From assembly GCF_020687385.1 (NCBI RefSeq), contig NZ_JAJEQM010000013.1, forward strand, positions 32,823 to 96,822: DNA of 64,000 nt, read 5' to 3'. The notes below the pieces were generated by a model that saw only the letters and a program-made list of their open reading frames with translations, was not told where the DNA came from and did not search any database. Shown here in pieces: positions 15,825 through 24,636 of this stretch. Position numbers and translations under genes: made by a program. This DNA comes from Hominilimicola fabiformis (GTDB lineage: Bacteria > Bacillota > Clostridia > UBA1381). Each line of letters begins with the position of its first letter. Position 1 is the stretch's first letter.

Positions 15825-16373
15825 ATGATGGATACAACTATAATTTATAACGATTACCTTTCGGGCGATGCAAAGGCTCTTGAAAGGCTTATGGAGATTT
15901 ACGGTGACAAGCTGACGCTGTATATAAACGGATATATAAAAAATCTTCACGATTCGGAGGACTTGTTGATAGAAGTTTTTGCATATCTGATCAGCAAACG
16001 GCCGAATATTAAAAGCAGTTTTGAAAGCTACATATATAAAGCGGCTCGAAATCATGCACTGATGTTTTTGAGGAAGGCAAAAAGACATATCATTCTTACA
16101 GAGGAGGAAATGAATTTTTGCATAGAAAATACATTTGAAGATGAAGTGTGTATTGCGGAGCGAAACAAGCGGATTTATGACTGTATGGAATATTTGCCGT
16201 CCGCTCAAAAAGAGGCTCTTTATCTTGTATACATTGAGGGAATGAGTTACAAAGAAGCCGCTGCTGTTTTAAGAAAGTCGGCAAAACAGATTGATAAGCT
16301 GTTGCAACTCGGCAAAAAGAAATTAAGACCTTTACTTGAAACGGAGGGAATAAAAAGTGCGTTCAACGACTGA
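15825..16373 (+). CDS. ECF-type RNA polymerase sigma factor
   Basis: The 182-residue protein has sigma region 2 at about 20-95 (ALERLMEIYGDKLTLYINGY, then DSEDLLIEVFAYLI, the core-binding motif, and YIYKAARNHALMFLR). Region 4 is at about 125-175: LPSAQKEALYLVYIEGMSYKEAAAVL, a helix-turn-helix for the -35 element. It has no region 1 or 3, as expected for ECF factors. The gene after it overlaps by 17 nt, starts a run of membrane protein genes and includes a PrsW-like protease. That context suggests a factor held by a membrane anti-sigma protein and freed by proteolysis. I could not identify its target promoters by eye. Confidence 0.85.
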   Translation: MMDTTIIYNDYLSGDAKALERLMEIYGDKLTLYINGYIKNLHDSEDLLIEVFAYLISKRPNIKSSFESYIYKAARNHALMFLRKAKRHIILTEEEMNFCIENTFEDEVCIAERNKRIYDCMEYLPSAQKEALYLVYIEGMSYKEAAAVLRKSAKQIDKLLQLGKKKLRPLLETEGIKSAFND

Positions 16374-16701
16374 AAGAATAAAACTGGCGAAAAAACAGGC
16401 TGATGAAATAAAAAAACAGCGTAACGAAAAAAGACATAGACTGGCGGTCATCTCGTGCTATTCGTTTGGCATTGCTTTAATCGTAGTCATATCGGCACTT
16501 GTATGTAATTTGAATTTTGCGGGATTTGAGCAGACGCCGATGCATGACACAGCCAGTATTTTTGCCAACAAAGGCTTTTTGGGGTATGTTGTTGTAGGAA
16601 TTTTGGCGTTTTTACTTGGCATTTCGGTAACTTTGATGTGTGACATTCTTCATAAAAGAAATAAAGAGAGGAATGAGGGGAATGACAGAACTGACAGATA
16701 A
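16357..16701 (+). CDS. Small two-helix membrane protein, candidate anti-sigma factor
   Basis: The 114-residue protein has a basic cytoplasmic N-terminus (residues 1-30, ERIKLAKKQADEIKKQ), one membrane helix near 31-52, an external loop of about 22 residues, a second helix near 75-97, and a charged tail. It lacks the HxxxCxxC zinc motif of classical anti-sigma factors. Three facts make it a candidate: it overlaps the sigma factor gene by 17 nt (GTG start with GGAGGG upstream), it is membrane-bound, and a PrsW-like protease is encoded two genes on. The protein at 18056 is a clear structural relative (ERxxLxxxxAxxIKxxR, GYV, VTxMC). Function is inferred from context only. Confidence 0.6.
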   Translation: MRSTTERIKLAKKQADEIKKQRNEKRHRLAVISCYSFGIALIVVISALVCNLNFAGFEQTPMHDTASIFANKGFLGYVVVGILAFLLGISVTLMCDILHKRNKERNEGNDRTDR

Positions 16702-17317
16702 TCTTTTACAGCTTTTCTGCGTTTTTATCTGCGGATGCTGCTCCTGTATTTCGGCAATACGAAACAGAAGTTACAATCGCCTTTTGGTATTGCTTTTTTA
16801 CCTGAGTTTCGGAATGGGGCTTGCATATTGGGTACTGTACCTTATATTGTTAGGCACTTCTCCGCTTGTGTTCTGTGTTTCGGAACTGAGCTGGACGGCA
16901 TCGTATATTTTTCTTACTTTACGTCTTTATGCAGATGTACCGAAAGAAAAACATAAAAAGAAAGCGATATTTTGGATTTTACCGTTGTTTTCTCTGGGTA
17001 TGGGTATTTTCTTTTGCTTGCGAGGCAGTTATTTTGAGAACATCTTAATGGGCACAGCAATGGGAATATTGGGCTTTTATGCGGTAAAAGGTATATATTT
17101 TGCAAAAATTCAAAAACAGACGGGTAAGCTGTGGATTTTTGCGGCGGCTTTGATTTTTTATGCGGCAGAATATCTTTTGTGGGGTTCTTCGTATTTTATT
17201 GCGGAAAACACCTTTATAAATCCGTATTATTTGGTTGACATATTTATAATGAATCCGGCTCTTATTCTGATAGCCGTTGCACAGAGCAGGGAGGAAAAGC
17301 TATGCCGTACAATATAG
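16682..17317 (+). CDS. Polytopic membrane protein of unknown function
   Basis: The 211-residue protein is almost entirely hydrophobic and predicts about seven membrane helices. Polar breaks such as RLYADVPKEKHKKKA near residue 85 probably mark cytoplasmic loops. The N-terminal helix is rich in cysteine (CVFICGCCSC). I do not recognise the family; the size and helix count recall small 7-helix membrane sensors. The ATG at 16682 has GAGGGGA directly upstream and overlaps the end of the previous gene by 20 nt; the PrsW-like gene overlaps its end by 16 nt. That interlocking suggests equal production and a shared task in envelope signalling. Confidence 0.55.
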   Translation: MTELTDNLLQLFCVFICGCCSCISAIRNRSYNRLLVLLFYLSFGMGLAYWVLYLILLGTSPLVFCVSELSWTASYIFLTLRLYADVPKEKHKKKAIFWILPLFSLGMGIFFCLRGSYFENILMGTAMGILGFYAVKGIYFAKIQKQTGKLWIFAAALIFYAAEYLLWGSSYFIAENTFINPYYLVDIFIMNPALILIAVAQSREEKLCRTI

Positions 17318-17943
17318 AAAATATATTTATATGCCTTGCGGCTCCGTTTTTGCTTGCCGCACTCGGTACAAATACCGGCAACAGAAAAAATTACATTTTT
17401 ATAGTTCTCGGATTTGTCTGCTGTATTATATCCGCCTATTTGAATACATTTTTTTCGGTGCTTTACGGTGCACAGGAAACATCTGCTGTATTGGAAATAT
17501 CACCAGTTATAGAGGAAACGGTAAAACTCATTCCTCTTTTGTTTGGTTTGATTGTTTTTGAACTCCAACCGCAGGAGGGGGATAATATTATTTTTAATAT
17601 TGCAGTGGGATTTGCTACCTTTGAAAATATCTGTTACCTTTTGGAACACGGAACAGGTAATTTGTTTTATTTGTTAGTACGCGGCTTTTCGACCGGAGCT
17701 ATGCACATTACATGTGCTTTTATAATCGGGTACGGACTTAGAGTATTCCGCCGACCCGCTGCGTTAAAGGCATCCGGCATTTTTGCACTGTTGTGCATCG
17801 CGATTACATTTCACGCAATGTTTAATATGCTTATGAAAACCAACGGTTTAATAAAGCAATTTGGATATGCGGTTCCGATTGTTTCTTGCCTTATTCTGTT
17901 TCTGCTGAAATACCGTTTCAGAAAAATAACTGATTCAAAATAA
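17302..17943 (+). CDS. PrsW family intramembrane metalloprotease
   Basis: The 213-residue multi-helix membrane protein carries the PrsW signature set: PVIEETVKLIPL (EExxK, near residue 68), GFATFENICYL (FxxxE, near 103), MHITCAFIIGYG (HxxxxxxxG, near 135) and FHAMFN near 173. In Bacillus subtilis PrsW makes the first cut in the anti-sigma factor RsiW, freeing SigW. Here it is the last gene of a four-gene overlapping run led by an ECF sigma factor, so the same logic is likely, with the small membrane protein at 16357 as a plausible substrate. GGGAGG precedes the ATG. A terminator follows, though the functional locus may continue to the SLH gene. Confidence 0.83.
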   Translation: MPYNIENIFICLAAPFLLAALGTNTGNRKNYIFIVLGFVCCIISAYLNTFFSVLYGAQETSAVLEISPVIEETVKLIPLLFGLIVFELQPQEGDNIIFNIAVGFATFENICYLLEHGTGNLFYLLVRGFSTGAMHITCAFIIGYGLRVFRRPAALKASGIFALLCIAITFHAMFNMLMKTNGLIKQFGYAVPIVSCLILFLLKYRFRKITDSK

Positions 17944-17956
17944 CTCTGTTTTATTC

Positions 17957-17991
17957 AGACCGGAAAAAAATCCGGTCTTTTTTGTTTTTTT
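17957..17991 (+). terminator. Terminator after the sigma factor / PrsW operon
   Basis: AGACCGGA pairs with TCCGGTCT around an A-rich loop and is followed by two T-runs. A TATAAT-like box (18022-18027) sits between it and the next gene but has no convincing -35, as might be expected for a promoter read by an alternative sigma factor. Confidence 0.85.
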
Positions 17992-18055
17992 AGGGGGAAA
18001 TTTTATATTTTCAAGCACCTATATAATAAAAGGGTGGATTGAGGAGGTGTGTGAA

Positions 18056-18361
18056 TTGAAATCTAATGCGGAAAGAATGAGCTTAGTTTTCGCACGTGCG
18101 AAAAAGATAAAATATTGCAGGGAGACAAAAAAGCTGAATTTCTGCAAAGCGGCAACCGCCCTGCTTTCCGTTCTTTTGCTGTGCTGCACCGCGTTATTTC
18201 CGACATCGTACAAAAGTGCGGCGGTTGCCGGTTATTGCGGTGCAATTCTGCTGATAGACGGAATGGGCGGATATGTGCTGACAGCAGTTGTAACTTTCAT
18301 AATCGCAACGGTGATTACCGTAATGTGTATCAAAATAAAAAACAGGAGGGACAGAAAATGA
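18056..18361 (+). CDS. Small two-helix membrane protein, relative of the 16357 product
   Basis: The protein of about 101 residues has a basic N-terminus (NAERMSLVFARAKKIKYCRE), a membrane helix near 38-52, a Gly-rich external loop, a second helix near 75-93 and a basic tail (KIKNRRDRK). It matches the layout of the candidate anti-sigma factor at 16357, including the ER...A..IK..R pattern and the GYV...VTxMC stretch. I choose the TTG at 18056 because AGGAGG is 8 nt upstream; the GTG at 18047 overlaps that site. The stop overlaps the ATG of the giant SLH gene (ATGA). It may sense or secure the surface protein; this is inference. Confidence 0.6.
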   Translation: MKSNAERMSLVFARAKKIKYCRETKKLNFCKAATALLSVLLLCCTALFPTSYKSAAVAGYCGAILLIDGMGGYVLTAVVTFIIATVITVMCIKIKNRRDRK

Positions 18362-21300
18362 GCAAAAAAATAGTGTCGGTGATATTATCACTTTGCATCA
18401 TAGTTTGCGCGCTGCCGATGAATATTCTTGCGGCGCCCGAGCAAAACGAAACACTTACCTTTAACGGCGGTAAAACGCTTCTTCTGCAAAACGATTACAT
18501 AAGCTTTTATTTCTACGATTTGCAGTATCAAACCTGTACGGCAACGGTTCCGAGGGCAATCGCAAAGGAAACAGGCGAGGTTTTTACACAGGATCTTCAA
18601 GCCCCCGGCTGCGAATTTAATGTTTATACCGGCGGAGGAAATAAGAAGACAACCTATCCGTCTGTCACACTGCAAAAGGCGGAGTTTGTGTCTGAAACGC
18701 CGAACGGGAAAAATACCGCAATTAAGGCAGACTACAACATGGACATAGGTCTGTACGATATTCCCGGAACTCCGTACGGCACAATAATACCGGCAAAAGT
18801 AACGGTTTATCACGAGCTTGTATGTCTTGACAAAAAGGATAAAACAGCTTGGGGCGTTTTGACAACCGTTGGGAATATACAAATGAACAGCGATGCTTTA
18901 TTCGGACATGATTTTTACTTTGAGTGGTGGTATGTGATAAACAGTTTCACCGGAATGGGTCACGGTGAAACCGCAAACAGCCCCGGAGGTCCGGCGATTA
19001 AGTTGGATCGCACAACAGTAACCGAAAGCGGCGAAAAAACAACGAAAAGTTCGGTTGTAACAGGCAAAATCGATGATATGTCAACGAAGCACGTTCCAAA
19101 AGGGTATACCTCGTGGGGAGATATAGACGGCGTTTATGTTAATGAAATTTACACAGACGCATATCCGTGGGCAAATCCGTTTGTCGGTCTGTCCGATTAC
19201 TACGATAAGTTCGATATTGTGTACTGCGGAGATTCTCCGCTGCGTGTAAGCTTGCCACAGACAGTTACAGTGAAGCCGAACGATTTTCCTGTTCTTACAT
19301 GGGTGGAAAGCAAAAGCTACTGTGGCTTTGACATTGACGTAAATACGGAAATGTCGGTCGGTGCGCAGTATCTATGGGGTTATCGCAATCTGAAAACGCT
19401 GAGCGAGGAGCTTCCGACAAAGCCTGACGAAATATCGTCAAGTTTTTCCGCAAAGCGTCTTGCGGTATTTGAGTCGAACGGTGCAATTACCGTTGAATAT
19501 GTCTCGGATGACGCTGCACTTGAAAGTTTGAAAAAGAAATATAATGCGTCTCCTGTTGCACAAATAGCCGGCGAGTATAAAAGCACGAACGGTTCTTCTT
19601 TTGAATTTACCGGCGGAGCGGCAACGCTTTCTCCGTCTGTGACGGCAACGTGGAACGAAAATAATGGCGGAAAGTTGATTGTTTACAAAGACGGACGAAT
19701 CGAACAGCACGGCGTTAATTTGAACGCTCCGTCATTCAAATTCTATCAGCTGCGAAACGGTGCGGAAGACTCTTTGAAAATTACAATGTCAAAAGAAGGT
19801 CTTTCATTTGATATTGAACCCGACAAAAACGACGCAGTGATTTTTGTCGATATTCCGTATGCAACGACAAAGTTGGAAAAAGCAACCGCAGATGCGGACG
19901 GCAACCTTGTTTTTAACGGTGAAATCGGATTCAAAACAGTATTTGACGGTGCTGAATTTTCGCTTGAAAAGTTGGGTTACGGTTTAGGAGAAAAGACAGT
20001 AAACGGCAAAAAGAAATATGAATTTAAGGTAAACGGCGTAAAAGCGAAAGGCAGCTTTGATACCGCCGATTTAATGGCGTTGGAACTTGCAAAGGTTGAG
20101 GGGGAAGTAAACACATTTAAGGGCGAGGAGCGATATGCGTTCAGTCTTGAACTGAATGCCTTTGACCTTTTTGAAACCGAGGCGGCACTTGCTCTTGAAC
20201 GCAGCAATAACGGCACTCTTATCCCTGACGAGTTATGGTTTTATGTGAAATCATCACCGGGAATTGTACTTGTTCCGCCTGTTCCGATAGGACAGCTTAA
20301 CGGCGGCGGTGCCGGTTTTAAGGATCTTGCCGCAACGGTAAATGGCAACTATCTTGCCATTCCTCCTATTAAATTACGCGGTGCATTGACGGGAACATAT
20401 CTGCATCTTATTGAAGGAACAGGTAACGTTATTATAGGACCGAGTGAGATTTCACTAAAAGCAACTGATGTTAATCTTGTAGGTGCAGGCACGGCAACGC
20501 AGATTGTCGACAGCTTCGGCTATTCCTTAAAATTAAACGGACAGGAACGCAGTTATAAAGGTAATACATATGAAGGTATTTATTTCGGAGGCTCAAAGGA
20601 GCTTGCATTAAATCTGCCGAGTAAACAGATAGACGTTATAACGTTTGATTCTTCTATTGAATTGGGTGCTTTCGGCGGAGTGAATAACAGCAAAGATTAT
20701 CTGTATCTTGCAATCGGTGCAAACGGCACGGTTGCAGGCAGAGTGCAGATTCCAAAAAGTAGTCCCGTCCTTGCCGGCAAAGGGTTTAACGTCGGAAATA
20801 TCAATCTCATCGTAGGCGGTCAGACGGCATTTCCAATCAGAAACGTCACAGTTGAGGAGGGGATGAAGCAAGCCTTCCAAAATGTCGATGTGTACCTCGG
20901 CGTGGTGGCTGAGGTAGGAGGTTGGTTAGCCAGCGCTCGTGCATGGGTACTTGTGCCGAAAATCGTAGAGACCGACTTCCGCAAAGGCGGCGGCTGGGAT
21001 ATCGAATTTAAGATTTTAGGCTATATGCCTGAATGGAACTGGGCAGATAAAGGTGTGTCACCGGTTGTAAGTATGCTTGCGGAAGACAGCGATGCGAATT
21101 TTGCGGCGGTGCGTGATGAGAACTTTGTGCTTGCAAACACCGGCGTGAGTCGGACGGAAATCTCAGCAAGTGCCGGTACAGACGAAGCACCGTATATTGT
21201 ACTTGCCTTTGACGGAAATCTAACCGAGGAGCAGATCAAAGACAACCTAAAGATTTTCAATGACAGCAACGCTGAGCTTAATATCGACTGGATGACTGAT

Positions 21301-23760
21301 GACAGTCAGTTTAATCCTGACGAAGATGTCAGCGCGACAACTATTGCAGATATGGAAAAAACAAACGCTGACGGCAAAAAATATCGTCTGGCTCTTCTGC
21401 GACTTAAAGAAGACGGAAAGTATATCGTTGATGCAGGCGGGTTGACTTTTACCGATGAAAAGACATTTTCTGTTGAGCCGTTTGAGAAGTTGGCACTGAC
21501 ACTGAATGACAATCAAATTTCCGGTAAGGTGAAGTATGCCGTGGATAACACGCCTTACGTTATCCGCACTTATTTTTCAAACGAAGAGGGCGGAGCGGAC
21601 TATATGATTTCAGAACAGGAAATCAGTGATACCTCAAATATTGAACTTTCCGTTCCTGCATCGGGTGCGATAGCACCGACAGGTGAATATTATGTAACAG
21701 CCTTTCTTATGACGAAAAAGCAAGCAGATCTTAACGGTGACGGTAAGGAAGAAGACGCGCTTATTGCTATTGATAATCAAGCGTTTAATACAAAAGTTGC
21801 ATATACCAATGTAAACGAACCGTCCGCACCGACAGATGTTACTCTGCAAACGTCAGGAAATGAGGTAATGCGTGCGGAGTGGAATGCGTCAGACAATGTT
21901 GACGGTTATAGTGTGAGAATTTATGAGGAAAAAGACGGCGAATGGACAGACACAGGATTTGGATATGATTTGGATAAAGACACGACAGCAGTTGATATGG
22001 CACTAACTGTCGGAGGAAACGGCGTTAGTGTAAACGAAAACGGAGATACTGCGGAGTCTGTTCCTGCCGAGAATTTGTTGCCTGATAAGACATATAAAGT
22101 CGGTGTTCGTGCATACAAAGAATCGGAAAACGGAAAGTATTACAGTAAGGAAACCGAATCCACAGGCAAATTTCTTCCTAAATATACGCCTATGGATATA
22201 GCACTTTCGATGAACGGTAACGAATGCACTGCCGATGAAAACGGCGTTTATCACGCATATATCGGCGGCGGTGACAATACTTTGTCTGTAAGCGGATCGG
22301 ACGCTGATGCGACATTTAAGCTGACAAGAATGGATACAAATGACCAAATACCAAACGAAAACGGTGAAAACACCTTTGCAATTCCGAAATTTGAGGGAAG
22401 TTTGATGTTTAAGATTGACGGTATTTCCGGCAAGGATGTAACAAGTGTATTCCTACTTATTAATATGGATAAAGAACCGCCTGTTCTGACGCTTTCATCT
22501 GATATATTTTATGCAGACAATGAAAGCGGCGAATATACGATAACAGGAATATCAGATGCTGGTAGCAGAATTATATACGGCGATAATGAAGAAGTTGTTG
22601 CAGGCAGTGACGGTAAGTTCGCTGTTTCGGGAAAACTTTATGAAAGTCAAACAAGCAGTGTTATTATGCTTTGTGCACAGGATTTTGCCGAAAATACATC
22701 AATACCGCAGACTGCACTTGTTATAAAGAAAATATCAAACACCGTAACGGTAAATGACAGCTATGCGGAAAATTCGGGTAGCGGAGAGTATTCGGAGGGT
22801 GAAACGGTAACGATTAAGGCCGGCGAACGCAGCGGATATAAATTCAGCGGTTGGACGACTGACGACGGTGTACAGTTTGCGGACAGCAAGTCGGCAGAAA
22901 CAACATTTACAATGCCGAGTAAAGCCGTAACCATAACCGCTAACTGGACGAAATCAAGTGGCGGTAGCGGAGACGGAGGCGGTAATGTGCGTTATACCGT
23001 TTCATTTGAAACAAACGGCGGTAATGATATTGCAAGCAAAACCGTTACAAAAAACAGTGTTATAAAAGAGCCGGAATTACCGATAAAAGACGGATTTGAC
23101 TTTGAGGGATGGTATACCGATAAAGAACTCAAAACAAAATATGATTTTACTGAAAAGGTAACAAAGAACTTCACGCTATATGCGAAATGGACTGAAAAGG
23201 ATAACGGTGAATGGAAAAATCCGTTTACCGATGTTAAGGAAAATGACTGGTTTTACGATTCGGTGAAATATGCGTATGAAAATGACTTGATGAAGGGCAT
23301 ATCAAACACAGAATTTGCACCTGACAGCGAAGTTACCAGAGCGATGTTTGTAACGGTTATCTATCGTATGGAAAATGAGCCACAGACGGAAAAATGTGCT
23401 TTTACTGATGTTGAAAGCGGCAGCTATTACGAAAATGCAGTTGCTTGGGCGAATGAAAACGGTATTGTTTCGGGTATTTCTGAAGAGTGTTTTGCTCCGA
23501 ACGAGCCAATTACCCGTGAACAGATGGCGGCGATTATCTATCGCTATGCAGCGTTTAAAGGATATGACATAACTACAAGTAGCAACACATCTTATACGGA
23601 TAACGATGATATTTCGGATTATGCAAAGGATGCTGTAATATGGGCGGCTGAAAAGTCCGTTATGACAGGTAATACAGACGGTAGCTTTGCACCGAAAGCA
23701 AACACGACAAGAGCACAGGTTGCTTCGGTATTTATGCGTATGGTTGAAAACTTAAAATAA
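18358..23760 (+). CDS. Giant S-layer-anchored surface protein (InlB-type repeat, three SLH domains)
   Basis: This 1800-residue protein starts with a signal peptide (ILSLCIIVCALPMNILAA). Residues 30 to about 900 are beta-rich with no family I recognise. A fibronectin-III-like region (PSAPTDVTLQTSGNEVMRAEW) lies near 1155. Repeat modules near 1460-1610 end with a Listeria-Bacteroides type unit (YTVSFETNGG ... GFDFEGWYTD). Three SLH domains fill 1620-1800 (FTDVKENDWFYDSVKYAYEN, VTRAMFVTVIYRM and two more), which bind secondary cell-wall polymer. I place the start at ATG 18358 with AGGAGGG upstream; the frame is open further upstream but that part overlaps the preceding gene. The four-base overlap with 18056 indicates coupling. 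It is probably the main output of the locus. Confidence 0.88.
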   Translation: MSKKIVSVILSLCIIVCALPMNILAAPEQNETLTFNGGKTLLLQNDYISFYFYDLQYQTCTATVPRAIAKETGEVFTQDLQAPGCEFNVYTGGGNKKTTYPSVTLQKAEFVSETPNGKNTAIKADYNMDIGLYDIPGTPYGTIIPAKVTVYHELVCLDKKDKTAWGVLTTVGNIQMNSDALFGHDFYFEWWYVINSFTGMGHGETANSPGGPAIKLDRTTVTESGEKTTKSSVVTGKIDDMSTKHVPKGYTSWGDIDGVYVNEIYTDAYPWANPFVGLSDYYDKFDIVYCGDSPLRVSLPQTVTVKPNDFPVLTWVESKSYCGFDIDVNTEMSVGAQYLWGYRNLKTLSEELPTKPDEISSSFSAKRLAVFESNGAITVEYVSDDAALESLKKKYNASPVAQIAGEYKSTNGSSFEFTGGAATLSPSVTATWNENNGGKLIVYKDGRIEQHGVNLNAPSFKFYQLRNGAEDSLKITMSKEGLSFDIEPDKNDAVIFVDIPYATTKLEKATADADGNLVFNGEIGFKTVFDGAEFSLEKLGYGLGEKTVNGKKKYEFKVNGVKAKGSFDTADLMALELAKVEGEVNTFKGEERYAFSLELNAFDLFETEAALALERSNNGTLIPDELWFYVKSSPGIVLVPPVPIGQLNGGGAGFKDLAATVNGNYLAIPPIKLRGALTGTYLHLIEGTGNVIIGPSEISLKATDVNLVGAGTATQIVDSFGYSLKLNGQERSYKGNTYEGIYFGGSKELALNLPSKQIDVITFDSSIELGAFGGVNNSKDYLYLAIGANGTVAGRVQIPKSSPVLAGKGFNVGNINLIVGGQTAFPIRNVTVEEGMKQAFQNVDVYLGVVAEVGGWLASARAWVLVPKIVETDFRKGGGWDIEFKILGYMPEWNWADKGVSPVVSMLAEDSDANFAAVRDENFVLANTGVSRTEISASAGTDEAPYIVLAFDGNLTEEQIKDNLKIFNDSNAELNIDWMTDDSQFNPDEDVSATTIADMEKTNADGKKYRLALLRLKEDGKYIVDAGGLTFTDEKTFSVEPFEKLALTLNDNQISGKVKYAVDNTPYVIRTYFSNEEGGADYMISEQEISDTSNIELSVPASGAIAPTGEYYVTAFLMTKKQADLNGDGKEEDALIAIDNQAFNTKVAYTNVNEPSAPTDVTLQTSGNEVMRAEWNASDNVDGYSVRIYEEKDGEWTDTGFGYDLDKDTTAVDMALTVGGNGVSVNENGDTAESVPAENLLPDKTYKVGVRAYKESENGKYYSKETESTGKFLPKYTPMDIALSMNGNECTADENGVYHAYIGGGDNTLSVSGSDADATFKLTRMDTNDQIPNENGENTFAIPKFEGSLMFKIDGISGKDVTSVFLLINMDKEPPVLTLSSDIFYADNESGEYTITGISDAGSRIIYGDNEEVVAGSDGKFAVSGKLYESQTSSVIMLCAQDFAENTSIPQTALVIKKISNTVTVNDSYAENSGSGEYSEGETVTIKAGERSGYKFSGWTTDDGVQFADSKSAETTFTMPSKAVTITANWTKSSGGSGDGGGNVRYTVSFETNGGNDIASKTVTKNSVIKEPELPIKDGFDFEGWYTDKELKTKYDFTEKVTKNFTLYAKWTEKDNGEWKNPFTDVKENDWFYDSVKYAYENDLMKGISNTEFAPDSEVTRAMFVTVIYRMENEPQTEKCAFTDVESGSYYENAVAWANENGIVSGISEECFAPNEPITREQMAAIIYRYAAFKGYDITTSSNTSYTDNDDISDYAKDAVIWAAEKSVMTGNTDGSFAPKANTTRAQVASVFMRMVENLK

Positions 23761-23796
23761 AATATTGAAATTTCTCTAATAAATAATGAGAAAAAA

Positions 23797-23843
23797 GACC
23801 GCTCGAAATAGAGGTGAAATGCCTTTATTGACGAGCGGTTTTT
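23797..23843 (+). terminator. Terminator after the giant SLH gene
   Basis: GACCGCTCG pairs with CGAGCGGT(T) across a 26-nt loop and is followed by TTTTT. Confidence 0.75.
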
Positions 23844-23911
23844 GCTTGTGATAAATTCACAAAGTAGTTGGATTGCCTGCCACCGGAGCATCTTCATACT
23901 GAAAAAACAAT

Positions 23912-23963
23912 AAAAAAAACCGAGTGACATACAAAAACTTTAAAGTTCTGTAAGAACACTCGG
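23912..23963 (-). terminator. Minus-strand terminator at the left edge of the island
   Basis: On the minus strand CCGAGTG pairs with CACTCGG and is followed by eight T. No minus-strand gene precedes it. Its right arm lies in the 25-bp repeat shared with the tRNA-Leu 3' flank, so it looks like the original tRNA terminator displaced by an insertion. Confidence 0.6.
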
Positions 23964-23969
23964 TATGGT
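23945..23969. repeat. Left 25-bp direct repeat (attL-like)
   Basis: The 25 bases starting GTTCTGTAAGAACACTCG and ending ATGGT match 35053-35077 at 22 positions in the same orientation. At the right copy the final TGGT is the complement of the ACCA end of tRNA-Leu. The two copies are 11,108 bp apart. Confidence 0.65.
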
Positions 23970-24025
23970 ACGGTTACGCTTACAGAACCTGTACACAAAT
24001 CGCATAAAATCCAGGGTTTTTAACA

Positions 24026-24636
24026 ATGTTAAAAAATAATAAAAAGCACAGCACATTCAAAATACAGATGTCAATACCATATAGTGTTTGCACCAAAATA
24101 CAGGAGAAAAGAGATATATGGTCAATTAAAACGTGATATAGGGGAAATGCTCCGAAAATTGTGTGAACAAAAGGGAGTAGAAGTAATAGAAGCAGAAGCA
24201 TGTCCTGACCATATACATATGCTGGTAAGTATTCCGCCATATTTAAGTATAGCACAATTCATGGGATTTCTCAAGGGAAAAAGCTCACTAATGATATTTG
24301 ATAGGCATGCAAATTTAAAATATAAATATGGTTCAAGGAATTTTTGGTGTAGAGATTATTATGTTGATACAGTGGGACGGAAAAAAAGTAATTGCAGACT
24401 ATATCCGAAATCAGCTTGAAGAAGATTATGCATCAGACCAGATTAGTCTGAAAGAGTATATGGACCCGTTTACGGGTAGCGAGAGAAAGTGGGCAAAAAA
24501 GACAGCCGCACGTGAGCGGCTGCCTGAGATAGTAATGCGGTGTCAGGCTTCAATGCCCCTTAGAGGGGTTAAGCCTGTAATTGTCCATTCCAGGGACTGT
24601 GCAAATCACCAGTTTACTGGTGGTTATGATTCGTGA
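24026..24636 (+). pseudogene. tnpA: IS200/IS605-family TnpA transposase, frameshifted
   Basis: The remains of a Y1 HUH transposase are spread over three frames. The N-terminus starts at ATG 24026 and needs one shift to reach KYRCQYHIVFAPKYRRKEIYG. The central frame (to 24419) has ACPDHIHMLVSIPP with the HUH pair, FMGFLKGKSSLMIFDRHANL, and YYVDTVGRK. An A7 run near 24380 then shifts to a third frame with KKVIADYIRNQLEEDY. The usual length is about 150 residues; the third frame runs on through the insertion sequence right end. The hairpin CACCAG-TTTA-CTGGTG (24607-24622) followed by TTATGATTC is a typical right end. Programmed frameshifting is possible for the A7 shift but not for both. Confidence 0.75.
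24605..24634 (+). mobile_element. IS200/IS605-type right end hairpin
   Basis: CACCAG and CTGGTG pair around TTTA, followed by TGGTTATGATTC, as at right ends of IS200/IS605-group elements. It overlaps the last three codons and stop of the araC-type gene. The left end is probably near 24000-24036, where TTTTTAAC/GTTAAAAA forms a hairpin. Confidence 0.65.

Noticed and set aside
18115..18357. Upstream extension of the giant SLH protein frame
   Set aside because: It would lie inside the preceding gene. The signal peptide begins exactly at ATG 18358, which has AGGAGGG upstream.
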